Source: Colletotrichum lupini (taxonomy: Eukaryota; Ascomycota; Sordariomycetes; Glomerellales; Glomerellaceae). Taken from it: a DNA stretch of 64,000 nt. Shown piece by piece: positions 34,802 through 48,373 of the stretch. The DNA lies in contig NC_064678.1 in NCBI RefSeq assembly GCF_023278565.1, forward strand, positions 5,828,001 through 5,892,000. Reading direction: 5' to 3'. A model generated the notes under the pieces. The model was not told the DNA's origin, did no database searches, and was given only the letters and a program-made list of their open reading frames with translations. Within the stretch, counting starts at the first letter, position 1; every line of letters starts with the position of its first letter. Both the position numbers and the translations under genes were made by a program.

Positions 34802-36684
34802 ATGAAGCAAATCATGCGGGTCGCAGTCGTCCTGCTGTTTGCTGCGACGGCACAGGCAACGGTGCCTCAATTGAACACGACTGAGATCACAAAGCTACTC
34901 GCGACGACGCCAAAATGTGCGGTAAGTCACTCTCACAGTCTCAGTCGTGGTGTTTCACAGCCATCTCATGATTTTGAGTCAGCACTTAGTTACACTCACT
35001 GACTTGACTTATTTCCTAGATGCCATGCTTCGTCGATGCGTTCCATTCTGGCAATTGTACCCTCGACGGCTTGACGGACTGCGTGTGCACCAACATCCCT
35101 CTGCAAGCCCGCGCCTCCGCATGTATACAGCAAGCTTGCGAGTTCGATGATCAAGTTTGTGAGTGGTGGTACCTAAGGCGTCGTCATGGCTCCAGTCTCA
35201 CTGACATTGCTTTGAAGCCACCGCCCGTATCTCACAGCAGTTATGTGAGGGCTATCCTTACCCTGACCGCAGAAAATTCTCCAAGGTTTTCTCCATTGGC
35301 CTACCCGTTATCACGATCCTCACGGTAGCTCTCCGATGCCTGGCCCGATTACAGGTCACCAACCGACTGTGGTGGGACGACTGGACGGCACTGATCGCTT
35401 TGGTAAGGTTCCTGGTGATGGTTCATTCGTGGCAACTGACTCACTGACGGTGGCAGGCATTTTTGATAGTCATGTCCGGCCTTGGCTACACAAGTATGCA
35501 CTTTCCTTCGTGGCTCAAGAAACTGGGTGTCTAGTGCTGACTTCAGCTGCACATTAGATGCTGCAATGGGATTCGGACTTCATTATTGGGATATTGACCC
35601 GGGAAATGGCAAGACTATTTTGCAGGTACGACAACGCACGGCATATCACGAATTTTCGCAGCTAACTGAGACTCCCTTCAGATTTTCTATGTATTGCAGA
35701 TGCTTTACATCTTTGTTCAGTATGTGCATCGAGACACGATCTGAGGTAGTAAAGGACTATCGCTAATTGTACACTAGAGTCTTTGCCAAAGCCTCCATTG
35801 CCTGCTTCTACTCCCGCGTGTTCACCAATCAGAAGTTCCGCCTGGCAGTCAAAATCCTTATGGTGTTTCTGTTCGTCCACGGCTTCATGTTTCTGGTGTT
35901 GATGGTATTTCAATGCCTACCAATTGAGTCGATCTGGGATCGATCTATCCAAGGTCGTTGCCTCAATGTTTCGGCTATCAGTTACGGAGGCGCTGCTTGC
36001 AGTATCCTGGAGGATATTATCTTGATTGTCATCCCTATTCCAGAACTGATTAAGCTTCAACTGGGAAAGAAGAAGAGAATGGCATTGGTTTGCATGTTTG
36101 CTATTGGATCCTTGTAAGTGACGTGCCAACTATTGGAGCGGCTTTACAAATGTTAACTCAGGATTGCAGTGCTTGCGTCGCGAGTATGATCCGACTTAAA
36201 TACTTGGTCTCATTCGCTAATTCATTTGACTCTACCTGTAAGGTCTCCCGGTCATCTTCGTATGAGATTGATGCTAATAGCCGCTCTAGGGGATAACGTC
36301 GACGTCGTGCTATGGTCATCCGTCGAGCTCAACCTAGCAATCATCTGCGGTAGTCTCCCGGCACTACGACCTCTTTTCAAGAAGCTGCCAGTATTCTTCA
36401 CCACTATCAAATCGACAATACAAACCGGAACGCACCGAAGAAAGTCGCAAGCACGGTCTACGACAGCGATTCAGAAATCGCACCATTCCCATGCCTCACA
36501 TGAATCGAGCACCCAGCCATCGCCCAGCAACTCTCCACAGAAGCCACATGCAGTCAAGCTGAGAGAGTTCGGGGGCAGTTCGACAACGTGTGATAACGAC
36601 ACACAGTATACTCTTGAAATGACCGATGAGGAGAGCAGGGATGATTTGGAGAGACAGGACTGGGCACGAGCGTATGGGAAATAG
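34802..36684 (+). CDS. CFEM-domain PTH11-like seven-helix receptor
   Basis: Nine exons join in frame to 461 aa: 34802-34921, 35020-35158, 35218-35402, 35457-35493, 35558-35625, 35682-35719, 35778-36113, 36170-36237 and 36290-36684. A signal peptide (about residues 1-19) precedes a CFEM domain with all eight cysteines, including the TDCVCTN core with the Asp that binds haem iron in characterised CFEM proteins. The membrane part starts at about residue 110 and carries VTNRLWWDDWTAL, YVLQMLYIF, AKASIACFYSRVF, LEDIILIVIPIPE and WSSVELNLAIICGSLPALRPLF, all signatures of the PTH11 class. The tail is Ser/Thr/His-rich. Magnaporthe PTH11 senses surfaces during host infection. By analogy this is a plasma-membrane sensor, but the ligand and any role in infection are unknown. 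Confidence 0.92.
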
Positions 36685-37038
36685 GGGTCTGATATTGCTG
36701 TCTGATGAAGAAGGAACGTCTCTAACGTGTAATGATCAGCGATGTATATTTGAGCTTTGAAAAGCAAATGAGGTGAATCAGTTCAACATCTCATCAACAA
36801 TCACTTACCCTGGCCCTTCGGTGAGAACAACAAAAGTCTGTGGGGCAGGTGTAAAGACAACCTCAACAACACAATGTACTATGCCACATTGCCAGAGTCA
36901 TAATCACCCCCGAATTTAGATGAGACTGTCGTGAATAGATGATTTGAGTAACGAAAAATGCAGCTGGCACATCGTTGTCTCTGTCTTCGGGCTTCGGTTC
37001 TCGTTATTTTGACCGTGATGCCCCGCACTATAAAGTGT
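36685..37038. other. Short intergenic stretch before the Copia insertion
   Basis: About 350 bp of normal composition following the receptor gene. No gene or motif recognised. Confidence 0.5.
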
Positions 37039-37043
37039 GATCT

Positions 37044-37248
37044 TGTCGGATTAGAAGTCTAATTCGACCGCGGCATATAGCCGACTGCGCAGGGGCTAAT
37101 TAAGGGCCCTATTTATAATTATTATAGCTAGCCTAACTTATAGTTAGAACCTCCTTTTTATACCTACTACGCAAATATTTATATAATTTAATTAATCTCT
37201 TTATTAACGACGGTTCGAACTAACTACTTTATAATAGGAATACTAATA
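37044..37248 (+). repeat. Copia copy 2 5' LTR
   Basis: 205 bp, begins TGTCGG and ends gatactaata, the RIP form of GATACCAACA. Homologous to the other four LTRs in the window. Confidence 0.9.
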
Positions 37249-40200
37249 CTAATTAGTAATTAAATTTTATTATTATAGATTGGTAAAGTATCTTACTACG
37301 TAAAAAAAATAACCTCTTAATACTATATAGGATAAGAGATTTATATTAATTAATTTTATAAAAGTAAATAAAAAAAGAGGCGATTTTTAAATACTATACG
37401 GAATTAAGTAATCGTAGCCCTTTATTATTTATAAGAGGTCGACGTCTATTATATTAAACTACGTTAATTAATAAAACTGCTTAAGTAACTAGCCTTTTAC
37501 CGTCGCCCTAAGTAACTTTTTTATTAAACGACTTTTTTATAACTAGCCCGTAATTAAAAATTAACTAGTTAAATTAGTAAAAAGAAATACTTACGTAACG
37601 ACTATTTATTTAATTAATTAGCATAACAAACGAGCTTAATAGTATAATATAAAAGAGTATTACGTAATTAAAAAAAGGGATCTTTAAATATAAATATTCT
37701 TACTTAGTAATAAAAATAACTTTATAAGAGTTATTAAGCTAAGAGATTTACGGTATATAAAAAAGTTTATTATTATAAGGATTTTATAAATACGACCTTA
37801 AGCCCGTAATCTAAACGACCTCTTTATAGCTCCCTTAACTACCCCCTAAGTATTATTTAAGAATATAATATAGGGGATAGTTTAATAAGGGAGGAGAGGA
37901 TTTAGAGGTCTTAATAATATTAAATTAAGAATATTATAGATTTTAAAAATTAATTTAAAAGAAAAGCGGCTACTTTAAAATAGTTTTACGACCTCCGGCT
38001 AGAGTTATTATTAACTTAAGAAAAGGCTAAAAAAACGAAGATTTAAGAAGAAAAAAAAAGAATTTTTTAAAAGGCCGCTAGAGGGCTTTTTTTATATTAG
38101 CTCTTAGTACGAGATTATTAATTTTAAGAAATTAACTAAGTAATAAAAGGGATCGCTAGTAAGTAATAATTACTTAACCGTAATTAAGCTACGAAAAAGA
38201 CTATTTAAAAAATATAAAATAGGGTACTAAGAGGCTATAAAAAATAAGATTTCTAAAGTATTTAACCTTATTACGTACGAGTAATAAATAAGTATTTTTA
38301 ATAAGTCCTTAAAATTTACGATTTTATAAAAAAGAGGGCTTAACTTTATTAACTATATTTAACGGCTTATATAGTTCTTAATAGCTTATATAGCTCTTTT
38401 ATAAGCTATTTAGCGTTTATTTTTAACTATTCTTATAAAATACCGCCCTAAAAGAGGTAAGTTAAAAAAAAAAGCTATTTAGAGATTATAAAAAGTACGA
38501 GGCTTAGGAGGCTAGAAGTATATAAAATAGTAGAAATCGGTAATTAATAAAAATCCTAAAACTAATTATTATATCTTCTTATAGTGATATAAACGTCTAC
38601 TATTATTATTATAAAAAAGAACTATTTAAACCTACCTTTTTATACTAAATAAAAAAGAGGATCCTAGTAAGTATAATAGCTAGCAATTTAAAAAAGTAAT
38701 AATAATTATTAAAAATAATAAAGATAAGAATAATAGCAAGATAGTAAAAAAAAGCGAGAATTTCCTAAACTTTAATAAATTCGTTAGGTAGTAAAAGTAC
38801 GGATTTATTATAACTAGCGCGCGGATTAAATATATTCTTATTAAAATTAAATACGCTAGTAACTATTAATATAAGTATAAGCTAGAGTACGACCCTTAGC
38901 GAGTTAGGGTAAAAGAAAAAAGAACGAACCCCGATTTTAAATAGAATCCTAATCCCTTATAAATAAGTAAATATTAACCCGGATTATTAAGGGACGTAGA
39001 TATATAGAATCGTAAATTAGCCTAATAGTAAATAGATTAACGCAGTATTAATCTATTTAACTAAGGTTTATAAGAAAAAGGGGCTATAGGGGTAACCCCT
39101 ATTTTATAAAATCGTAAATAACCTTAGCTACTAACTAGACGAATAGTTTATAAATATAGGCCTAGGAATTATAAAAGTAATTAATAAATTCCTTTATAAG
39201 TAAGGGGTATTACTAGCGCAATTAAAATTATAAGAGCTATATAAAATACTAATAGCGATAATTATAAAAAAGGAATTCGTATTATAAAACTAAGTATAGG
39301 TCGATAGAGCGTATAATCGCTTTAACGAATTTAAAAAAAGGGTAAACGACCTAGATTTCTTCTCTATAATTACTAATAGAAATCTATTATTATAAAAGGA
39401 TATACCGGAATAAAATATAATACTAGAAGTACGATAATTAATAATTCTGCCTATTTTAATTTATAACTCGTTACCGCTATTAATACGAAATTCGGTACTA
39501 ATTAGCTAATAAAAAAAGAGATAAACGACCCGAAGTTATTAACAATACGCAGCGACATAGGAATCGTATATAAATACTAAAAATATAATAGCAAATACGA
39601 AGTAATTTATAGACCTTAAAAAAATCTTTTTAAAAAAAAGATTATACTCTAAGGGGAAGTATAAGGTTTTATAAAAAACCTTAACGATATTTTATAATTA
39701 TTATAAAAAAGTTAGAATTAGAGAACATTAGTACTATTCGGTAATTAATATCGTATTTATAAATAAAGCCTCTAATTATTATTATAAAGTAGTACGTAAT
39801 CTCGATTAAAATAACTTTTTTAGTATAATTAATATAATCTAAAGCCGCTTCGAGACTTATAATAAGAACCTAGAGCTCTTATTTAAACTATAAGCGATTT
39901 TTTTCGTATTTATAACTAGGATAATAGAAAGTAAATCGTAAGTAAAAATCCTTAAAAAGCTTATTAATTAAATTAATAAGCTAGTAAAAACCTAGCTAAA
40001 TAAGGGGATAAATAAGTAAAAAGTTAAATATTTTTATACTATAGTTTAACGTATACTAAAAGTAAAAATAACCCTATATTAGTTACCTAAAAACTACGAG
40101 ACGCTCTATTCGAGGCTAAGATCTAGTTTGAATATTAAAATAAGAATACCGCGCTAAACTTATTTCTAAGTATACGACGGCCCTTATTAATAATATTAAG

Positions 40201-43200
40201 TTAATCGAACGTATAATAAAAAAAGAAAAGAGGCTAAATATAGTAATCGCTAGTAAAAAGGCCTAGATTCGTTAAATAAGCAAAGATTTAACTTATAAGT
40301 AGGGTAATAAAAAAGGTAATATTATATTTATAAAAAGGATAAATATTAGTTAAGTAACTACTCTAAAAGAAAGTATACTAAATTATATAAATAATATAAA
40401 AAGTCGAGGGTAGTAAATAGTAAAACTAGCCCTCGTTAGTTTAACTAATTCCTTATTATATATAAGGGTAGATCTGGGGGTATAGAACTTAGTAACGGTA
40501 GCTAAAGTAGTAGCTTGAAGTATATACCCCCTATAAGAGATTTAGAAAATAAAGAAGATTTTACCCCCTATACTAACGAATTAAATTATAATAAAATCGA
40601 TAATATTAACTACTCTTTTTTTACCTCGTTAGCCTCTAGAGGATATATAAAACTAAACGAATAAAAGGTAGTAAAAGCTCTTAATAAATAGGCTTTTATT
40701 TATAAATAATAAAAAAAGGTTCCTTAAATAACGGATATAAAAGTAGCTAAAAGGGTAAATTTAATAGGGCTAAAGCCTATTCTCTTAATAATTAAAGAGA
40801 AGACGCTATCTCTCTCAATATTTTTAAAAAGAAAATATAATATTAAGTAAATCTAGGGGTAGCTAGAGGGGTCCTTTTTATATTACTTAGATCCTTTAAA
40901 TACTAAGCTCGTATAAGTATTCTATATAAGTAAAAAGTACGGCTTAAATAATCTTTATAAGATTATCCTAGATATTAAGGTATCGTAATAATTAACTAAA
41001 AAAAAAGGGTAATTCTAAGCGCTATAAAAGATCGTATTAATAATACTTAATATATTAATAGTAAGTATTATGAGGATTAGTTTCGGCTTAAATAAGGAAA
41101 TCGTCGCCCTAAGTATAATAAAAATAAAAACGCACTTTAGAATAATAACTTTTCATATTTTACTTATTAATACCCTATTTCTCCTATATCTAAAAAATAT
41201 AAATCGACTAAGCATTATATTTAATAATATAAAAAATAGAATCTCTAGTAATAAGTACTTCGAAATAGTCGAACGATAATAGGGGTATACGTTTATAAAG
41301 CTTATTAACGATACGAAGTTAATTAATTACTTAACGAAAAGTAAGCTTAAAAAACTATATTAGAAATTCGGGTACCCGTTAGTTACGAGGCTATATAACC
41401 TCTTAAAGTAATTAAGTAATAATAATATTAAAATAGGGGCGCTAGAGTAGTTAATAAAAGTATATTACTAATACTAAATAAATACGCAGAGCCTACGTAG
41501 ATTTAAGTTTAAATTACGTAATAAGCTTAACTTTAACTAGGAAATCGTTATTAATATTTTCTATTTAAATAGTTAGCTAGTATTATATATAATTAACGTA
41601 GCTATATCTTTTTAAGTAAAGTAATTCCTCTAGGATCTATAAATAAAGATAGTATAAATAGCCCTATAAAAAAACTAAATTAATATATATTAAGAACCGC
41701 TAGACGGTATTAAAACTAATATTAATACTAGCTTTAAGTTAGTAAAATTTAAAAATAATATAACGGCCTATAGTATATAGTTAAAAATCGTACCTATTAA
41801 AGCGCACTATAGTATTAAAAAAGTAAAAAGGGCATACTAGTAATTAAAAAGGGCGTTTAGAATTATTAAAAAAGAAAATCCGGATTTTACTAACGACGAA
41901 TACCTCTAAATAGTACTTAAATACTATAATAACACTATAGGGCCTAACGGACTTATACTAATACTATTAATATTTAGAGTATATCTAAGAACGACCTTAG
42001 CCTCGCTACCGTCGCTAAGTATAAGCTAACGAGCCTAAGTAATTAAAAAAGTAATACGAGCACTGCGCGAGGTAAGTATAAAAAAGTAAGTTAATAAAGT
42101 AATTATTATATATAATAAGCCTAATATAGGGGGTAATTTAAATATATTACTAAATTTAAATATACGAGTATAATATAAAATTACTTAATAATAAGCTAGG
42201 CTATATAAGTTAATTTCCGTTAACGAGCGCTCTTATATAGTTATAAGAAATCGTAACTAACTACTTAAAATATTAATTACGGTAGTTAGACCGTACTATA
42301 TAAATCCTAACGAGGTAATTTCTAACTTATAAAAAAGAAAAGAGCTAAGGGAAACTATATAACCCGTAGTAAAGGCATAGGAAATTATCCTTAACGAAAT
42401 CGTCGTAGTAATACTAACAAACGACGAGGAAAAGGAAATTACTAAAAGGGCACTAATACTATTAATAAAACGTCGTAAAAAACCACAATAGCAAGCCCTA
42501 ATGCGGCAATTTATCATTAGTAACGAAGTAATTAATACCTTTTATATAATAATAAAAAAAGCTAATTTCGAGCTAATAGTTAAACTATATAAAAAAGGTA
42601 TAATTATAATTACTAAAAAGCCGTATAAGGGATTAGATTTTATTAAAGTAGATACTCTTTATAATTAAGGGGTCTATCGATTTATCTTATATAACCCAAA
42701 AAAATATATAAACCTCTATATATTTAAATTATAAATAGTTTATAAGATTAAAAAAAAAAGAATACCCTAGCTATATGAGAAATCTAAATACGTAATTTAG
42801 GGGTATAGCGACGTTAAAAAAGCGACGCTACTTATATAATCGCTTATTATATAACGCTATAGTTAATAATTAATAATAGTACTAATAATATTGCTATAGA
42901 AAAAGGGATACGAGATTTAGAGCTATAATATTACCTAGGCCTATACTTAATCGGCCACAGGGCTTATAAAAAAATCCTAGCCTATTTACTAAAAGAAATA
43001 GCTAGTAAGTACTTAAAAAGTACGATTATTAAAGTATTTAAGCTACTATATAGGCTCGTAGAATCGGGCACTTATTAATAAGCTACTTACTACGATTTTT
43101 ATATTAATTAACTATTAATAATTACCTCTACGTACGACCCGTACTTACTAGTTATAAAGTATAAAAATAACTAATTTAGGATTATTAAAATATAAACCGA

Positions 43201-44257
43201 CGATATATTAGGCCTATTTAATATTAACTTTATAAAAAAAGAGGATAAGGAGCTCTAAAAAGCGGGCTTCGTAATAAAGCTAAAAAAGGTCCTTATAATA
43301 AATACCCCCCTAGTATTTAATAATAAAATTCTTATAATTAAAAGGGAAACTGTTATTTTTTAGTAAAAAGGGTAGGGCGAGAAGATTAACCTCGTTAATT
43401 TAAATATAATTAATATTAAGAAGTAATATAAGGCTAAGCTCGTACGAGGGGTATATATTACGAATATTTATTAGCCCGAGGTAACTTTTAACTATATTAG
43501 GGTAGCGTAGGCTATAAATTTAATTAAATAAAACGTCGAAGTACTTAATAAGCGGCTTAAATAATAAAAAACGAATCTCGATCGAGGTCTTATCTATTAC
43601 CTAATTAACCTTATAACTAATAAGCTCTACGTCTTTATTAATAAGTTATTTATAAATAATAATAACCTTACTTCGTAATTAGGGTATATTATTATCCTAG
43701 TTAACAAGAGTATAAGTAAGAGCGAATTTACTATATATAGTAATATAATCTACTACTTATTAATTAAAAATAAGTAAGTAATAAGAAATATACTAACGTT
43801 AGAGGTCTATAGTATAGTTAATAGCGTTAACCTCTCTTACGTAATTTTAATAACGCTAAAGAAGATTACTAATCGAATTAGCTTTTTACTTATTCTAATA
43901 GTTATTTATACTAATTCCTACTCGCTATATAAATACTTTATTAAATTAAGAATAAAAAGAAAAAGAGGCTTATAATTAATATTATAACCCTTAGGTAATT
44001 ATATAAAAAGCGCGAGATACTTAAAATCCGTTAGATTAATAATAAAAATAACCTCGTAAACGCTTTTATAAAAGTAATACTAAATAAAGGATTAGAGTAA
44101 TTCGTAAGTAGTAAAAAAGTTATTATACGAATAAAGGGATAGGTTATATAAAAAAAGTAAAGAAAAGAGAGAAAAAGAGACGACTTAGTAAACGGGCCCG
44201 AGGTTAAATTATACCTCTAACCGTAGTAGTTAAATTAATAAAAAAAAAAAAAGTTAG

Positions 44258-44462
44258 TATTAAATTAGAAGTCTAATTCGACCGTAGTATATAGCCGACT
44301 ATATAGGGGCTAATTAGGGGCCCTATTTACGATTATTATAGCTAGCTTAACTTACGGTTAGAACCTCTTTTTTATACCTACTACGTAAATATTTATATAG
44401 TTTAATTAATCTCTTCGTTAACTACGGTTCGAACTAACTACCTTATAATAGGGATACTAATA
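44258..44462 (+). repeat. Copia copy 2 3' LTR
   Basis: 205 bp, begins tattaaattag (RIP form of TGTCGGATTAG) after the purine tract and ends gatactaata. Confidence 0.9.
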
Positions 44463-44598
44463 AATCTTAAAAAAGGTCTTTCCTTATATTAGGCGCGAGA
44501 TATCTTATGAAAACGTAAAGTAAAAGTGGGAGAATTTATAGGTTACTAAATAGGTCCTAACCTAAACTATACAGGGGCCTAAAATCAGTTTAGTTTAT

Positions 44599-44655
44599 AA
44601 ACCCGGCTATTTTAACTATATCGTTTAGCTATTTTGACTGTACGCTACTGTTAGA
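44599..44655 (+). repeat. MULE left terminal inverted repeat
   Basis: Pairs with 47352-47409. Contains two copies of the 16-mer GGCTATTTTGACTGTA in RIP-mutated form. Confidence 0.88.
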
Positions 44656-47351
44656 AAATTTTTGCTAGCCGCTATAGCCCGCCTCGAGTACTAGTAAGTA
44701 GTAGAAATTTTTCTACTACCTACCCACTTCTACTTCTACTTCTACTACGTACTATTAATTAAACTTAATAGATTTCTGCCTACCTACTTACGACTAATTA
44801 ATCTTAACTAAACTACTACTATTACTACCGCGCCGCTACTACTGCCGCTACTATTATTAATATTATAATACTTCTTAAATTGCTAGTTAGAAATCCTAAC
44901 GGCTACGATACGTATAAAGATCTTCTCGTAAATATTACTTCCTCCGCAAAAGCTTAAGGATTTGTAATTGTTAAGCGCCGCGCTTCTAACTACTATAATA
45001 AAGTTCCTTCCTAATTCGACCTCTATTATAATATAAGTAACTATAATCTACCGAGCTCTGCGTACTTCTAAGAGATATTTATAAGAAAAAAGGACTACGA
45101 GTAGGTAGCTAAGGCCGTTAAGTTAAAAACTAGAGGGGACCGTTAGTATTTCGAAGTGCGAGTTAACCGTTATAATTACGAGCCCTCTACCGATCCTATT
45201 ACCTATCCTTCCTACTATAAGCGCTTAGCTTAATAAAATAAGGAGATTAGTTAAGCCTTCTAAACTATAACTACGAGTAGTCGTAGGGTTATTATTATAA
45301 TATTTAAGAGGTATCTAGACTACCTATTTAAGCATAAGGATATTAAGAACGATATATAGAAAATACGGCTATAGAGCCTCGGCGGGTATACTCTTACCTA
45401 GGCCCTTATTATATTATTCTAAGAGCGCGGTATTAAGTACTTCGTATAATAGCTCGACGGCTATATTACCGGCCTCTTCTAGACCTACCCTTATTACGAG
45501 GTTATATAAAAGCTCTTTTTAAACGTCATTTCGCTAGATAATACCTATAAAACTAACCGCTTTAAGATGCCGCTTATAAACGTAACTAGGGTAGCTAATA
45601 TAGGCACGACTTTTAATATAGTATTCTACTTTATTAACTTAGAAGATTACTAAGCCTACGAGTAGGCTCTGGGTTAATTAGAAGACCTCCGTACTTAAAT
45701 TAACGCCCGCAAGCCCATTGTCGCTATTACCGACTTCGAGAAGGCGCTAAAAAAGCCCTTATTACCGTCTAGCCCGATACGCAGTAGCAGATTTATATAT
45801 AGCATATTAATAAGAATATCGCTTACGAGGTTAAAAAGCGGTGGATTTACGCCGACAGTTCTTAGGTAATTAATAATAACGAAGCAATTAGTAGTGACTA
45901 TATCGACCCCGTCTTCGCCAAATTATTAATAAGAGCTTCGTTAGAAGAACTAATTACCGTCGGCCGGCCCCGTGAGATTCCGGATACCTATATTAGCTTT
46001 TTTTTAGTCTAGAAGTCTATAATTTACGCTAATTTAGAAAGGGACTTTACCGAGGCCTAGAAGTTAATACTTAAGAAGTTCGAACGGCAAGAGCCCTTAA
46101 TTACTTATATTTTCGAGACTTACCTTAGCTAGCGTAAGGAGTTCGTAAACTACTAAATTAAGTAGTACTATAACCTCGGTATTAGGGTAACCTCTCGGAT
46201 AGAAAGTAGTTATAAAGAGATTAAGAGCTACCTCTTTAACTTAACTATAGATCTAAAGTTCCTTACGGATCGTATATAATAGATAATTAGCGACTAGAAG
46301 GTAGCTTACGAAGTCGATCTTATTAAATAGAGCTCTCGTTAGCTCGTCGAGTTTAGTATTAATAACCGCTAGAAAGCTTAAATAGGTAATATACGTACCT
46401 ACTATTTAAAAAAAGCGTTAAGACTTATTACTACGTAGCACCGCCTAGTTTATAAAAGGCTAAAAAAGACCGAACCTAACCTACTTTATATAAAGTAATT
46501 TACTACTTAGTACGGCCTCCCTTATTTATATACTATTCGTTAATATCTCGAGTAGAATAAGCCTCTCTCGTATCTTAATTATAACTACTACTAGTACCTT
46601 AGCTATAACCTTATTATTAATAATACCTTATACTAGATCTTAGATCCCCTCGTCGTCGTACCGCGAGGTCGGCCTCGTAATAGCAAAGTCGATATCCTTA
46701 TAGCTATGCTACTATTATAGTAGTCTCCCGTCGGTATTAATCGTTAATAAGGCTCCTAGGCTACTTAAGTAAGGAATCTTTTATATTAAGAACGACTAGA
46801 TAAGGGTTAATTTACTAGCTAGCTAGAACTAGGCTTTTAGTAAATTATAGTAGATCTTTAACGTTAACTTAACTAAGATCTATACGTAGCGGCTATTACT
46901 AAGCCTAAGCGAGGCCGAGGTCGAGGCCGAGGTCGCCCATAAGATAGAGGTCGCCCGCGAGGCAAAAGAAGTTAAAGAAATAGAACTATAAGTAATATTA
47001 TTAATAAGGAGTAACGAGGGATCTACGCTATAGTTATTACTAAGTAAGTTTAATAATCCCTTAATTTAAATAGTTAATATAAATTATAACTAAGGGATCT
47101 TAGTACGGCCGTTAATTACCTATAGTTAATTACCGCAGTTTTAACGATCGGAATTATTAACTTAAGTAGGCCAATAGGAGGCTAGCTTTTAGATTAGTCA
47201 TTCCGCTTAGTTAGATAATTATATAATTAAATTATTTTAACGAAAAGTACGGCAATCGTCGAATTGGCTCGAATCGTGGATTTCTATTAAATTAGCCTAA
47301 TTGACTTGGGCCAATTCGTGAGTTGGGCTAATTGGTTGGAAAAGTGGGGAC

Positions 47352-47409
47352 TGTTAACTGTGGCGTACAGTCAAAATAGCCAAACGATACAGTCAAAATA
47401 GCCGGGTTC
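47352..47409 (-). repeat. MULE right terminal inverted repeat
   Basis: On the minus strand it reads gaacccGGCTATTTTGACT and onward. It carries the 16-mer GGCTATTTTGACTGTA twice without mutation, so this end has escaped RIP. Confidence 0.88.
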
Positions 47410-47417
47410 TAGTTCAT

Positions 47418-48373
47418 TTGGAAATAAATACTAATCAAAGCCCCGTGCTTTTAATGCTTGCGGGAAAATCGCTAGCTGTTCTAATAACGATAGTGGATCT
47501 TAATACTAACTCGGGTTCCGAAAGAAAAAGAGGAAAACAGCTTACTATCTAGACATTTTACTGCATATCCGCCGGGGTAATTTAAAACAGTGTATCTATA
47601 CTAATCAGATTCTGCTTAGTGAGCACATACGGGGAAACGAAGCTGCAGCCGCCGTACCCACAACCTTGTAGAAGGGCATCAACAGCGGTATATATGCATT
47701 AGTAACCTTGTGAGTCTCTATAGATCGGTCGGGATGACTCCAGAATGATGCGGGTCGATACTAATCAGACTTGACTTAAGATCGAACTCGGTGGAGAAGA
47801 CTAGACGCTCAAGTTGTGAACGACCTGCAAAGACCCGAAAAAAGATCGATGAAAATTAGTAAATAGAACGGAATTTTAGTTAAGATTGAACACCATTTTT
47901 GTTCTCTCATAATGGGACATCACAACTACCAGGAGTGTACGTTGTCTTGCGAGGAGACCTAGACAGGCTCACGTCGCCGGGGATGCTTCTCGCGACCTCG
48001 CATGCATTTCTAATCGACTTCAATATTTCTATCATCTTCATACCACCTTGCAGGGATTCACTGATGACAGGTCCTAACGGGGGGCTCCCGGGAGTTCGGA
48101 CGAATTCGAGTAGCTCACTAAGCGGGCTCAGGGCCTGGCCATACGGACTCTAAGATGGCGACTGTACCGTATCATTATGACATGGCGCTTTCACTTGGTA
48201 GCTTACACAGTCTTGCATTGGGAGAGTCGATTCCTCTCACGGAAGACCGAGTTTATAAATATTGATCATCCTCTCACGAAACAGAACATTTTAATCAAGC
48301 ACTATCACCGATTCCAGTTCTAACCTCACCCTGACCAACCTTCAGTCATAATAAACCAACAAAGTCTCACAAG
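47418..48373. other. Intergenic between the MULE and the epoxide hydrolase gene
   Basis: About 950 bp of mostly normal composition. No gene recognised. Contains a TATA-like box for the downstream gene. Confidence 0.5.
48254..48260 (+). promoter_or_regulatory. TATA-like box upstream of the epoxide hydrolase gene
   Basis: TATAAAT lies about 115 bp before ATG 48374. Positional evidence only. Confidence 0.35.

Larger units (their letters stand above)
37044..44462 (+). mobile_element. RIP-degraded Ty1/Copia LTR retrotransposon, copy 2
   Basis: Full length, 7419 bp, with LTRs at 37044-37248 and 44258-44462. Flanking 5-mers are gatct (37039-37043) and aatct (44463-44467), a target-site duplication with one RIP-type G-to-A change. 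A purine tract (about 44240-44254) precedes the 3' LTR, fixing the plus orientation. In decayed frames I can read a Gag zinc-knuckle region (about 40320-40400), the reverse-transcriptase TDDILGLF segment (about 43180-43230) and the RNase H segment (about 43590-44200). The order RT then RNase H, with no integrase after them, fits Copia rather than Gypsy. All frames carry many stops. Confidence 0.9.
44599..47409 (+). mobile_element. RIP-degraded Mutator-like (MULE/Hop-type) DNA transposon
   Basis: 2811 bp bounded by inverted repeats of about 57 bp (44599-44655 and 47352-47409) and flanked by tagtttat (44591-44598) and tagttcat (47410-47417), an 8-bp target duplication with one RIP transition. 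The plus strand encodes a stop-riddled MULE transposase. I can read ISLDNTYKTNRFKMPLINVT (near 45530) with the first catalytic Asp, and a second Asp in TDFEKALKK (near 45740), then frameshifted remnants of the region that follows. It is clearly inactive. It lies 136 bp from Copia copy 2. Confidence 0.88.

Noticed and set aside
41070..41279. 69-codon open frame inside Copia copy 2
   Set aside because: Chance open stretch in RIP-degraded DNA; it does not extend the retrotransposon domains.
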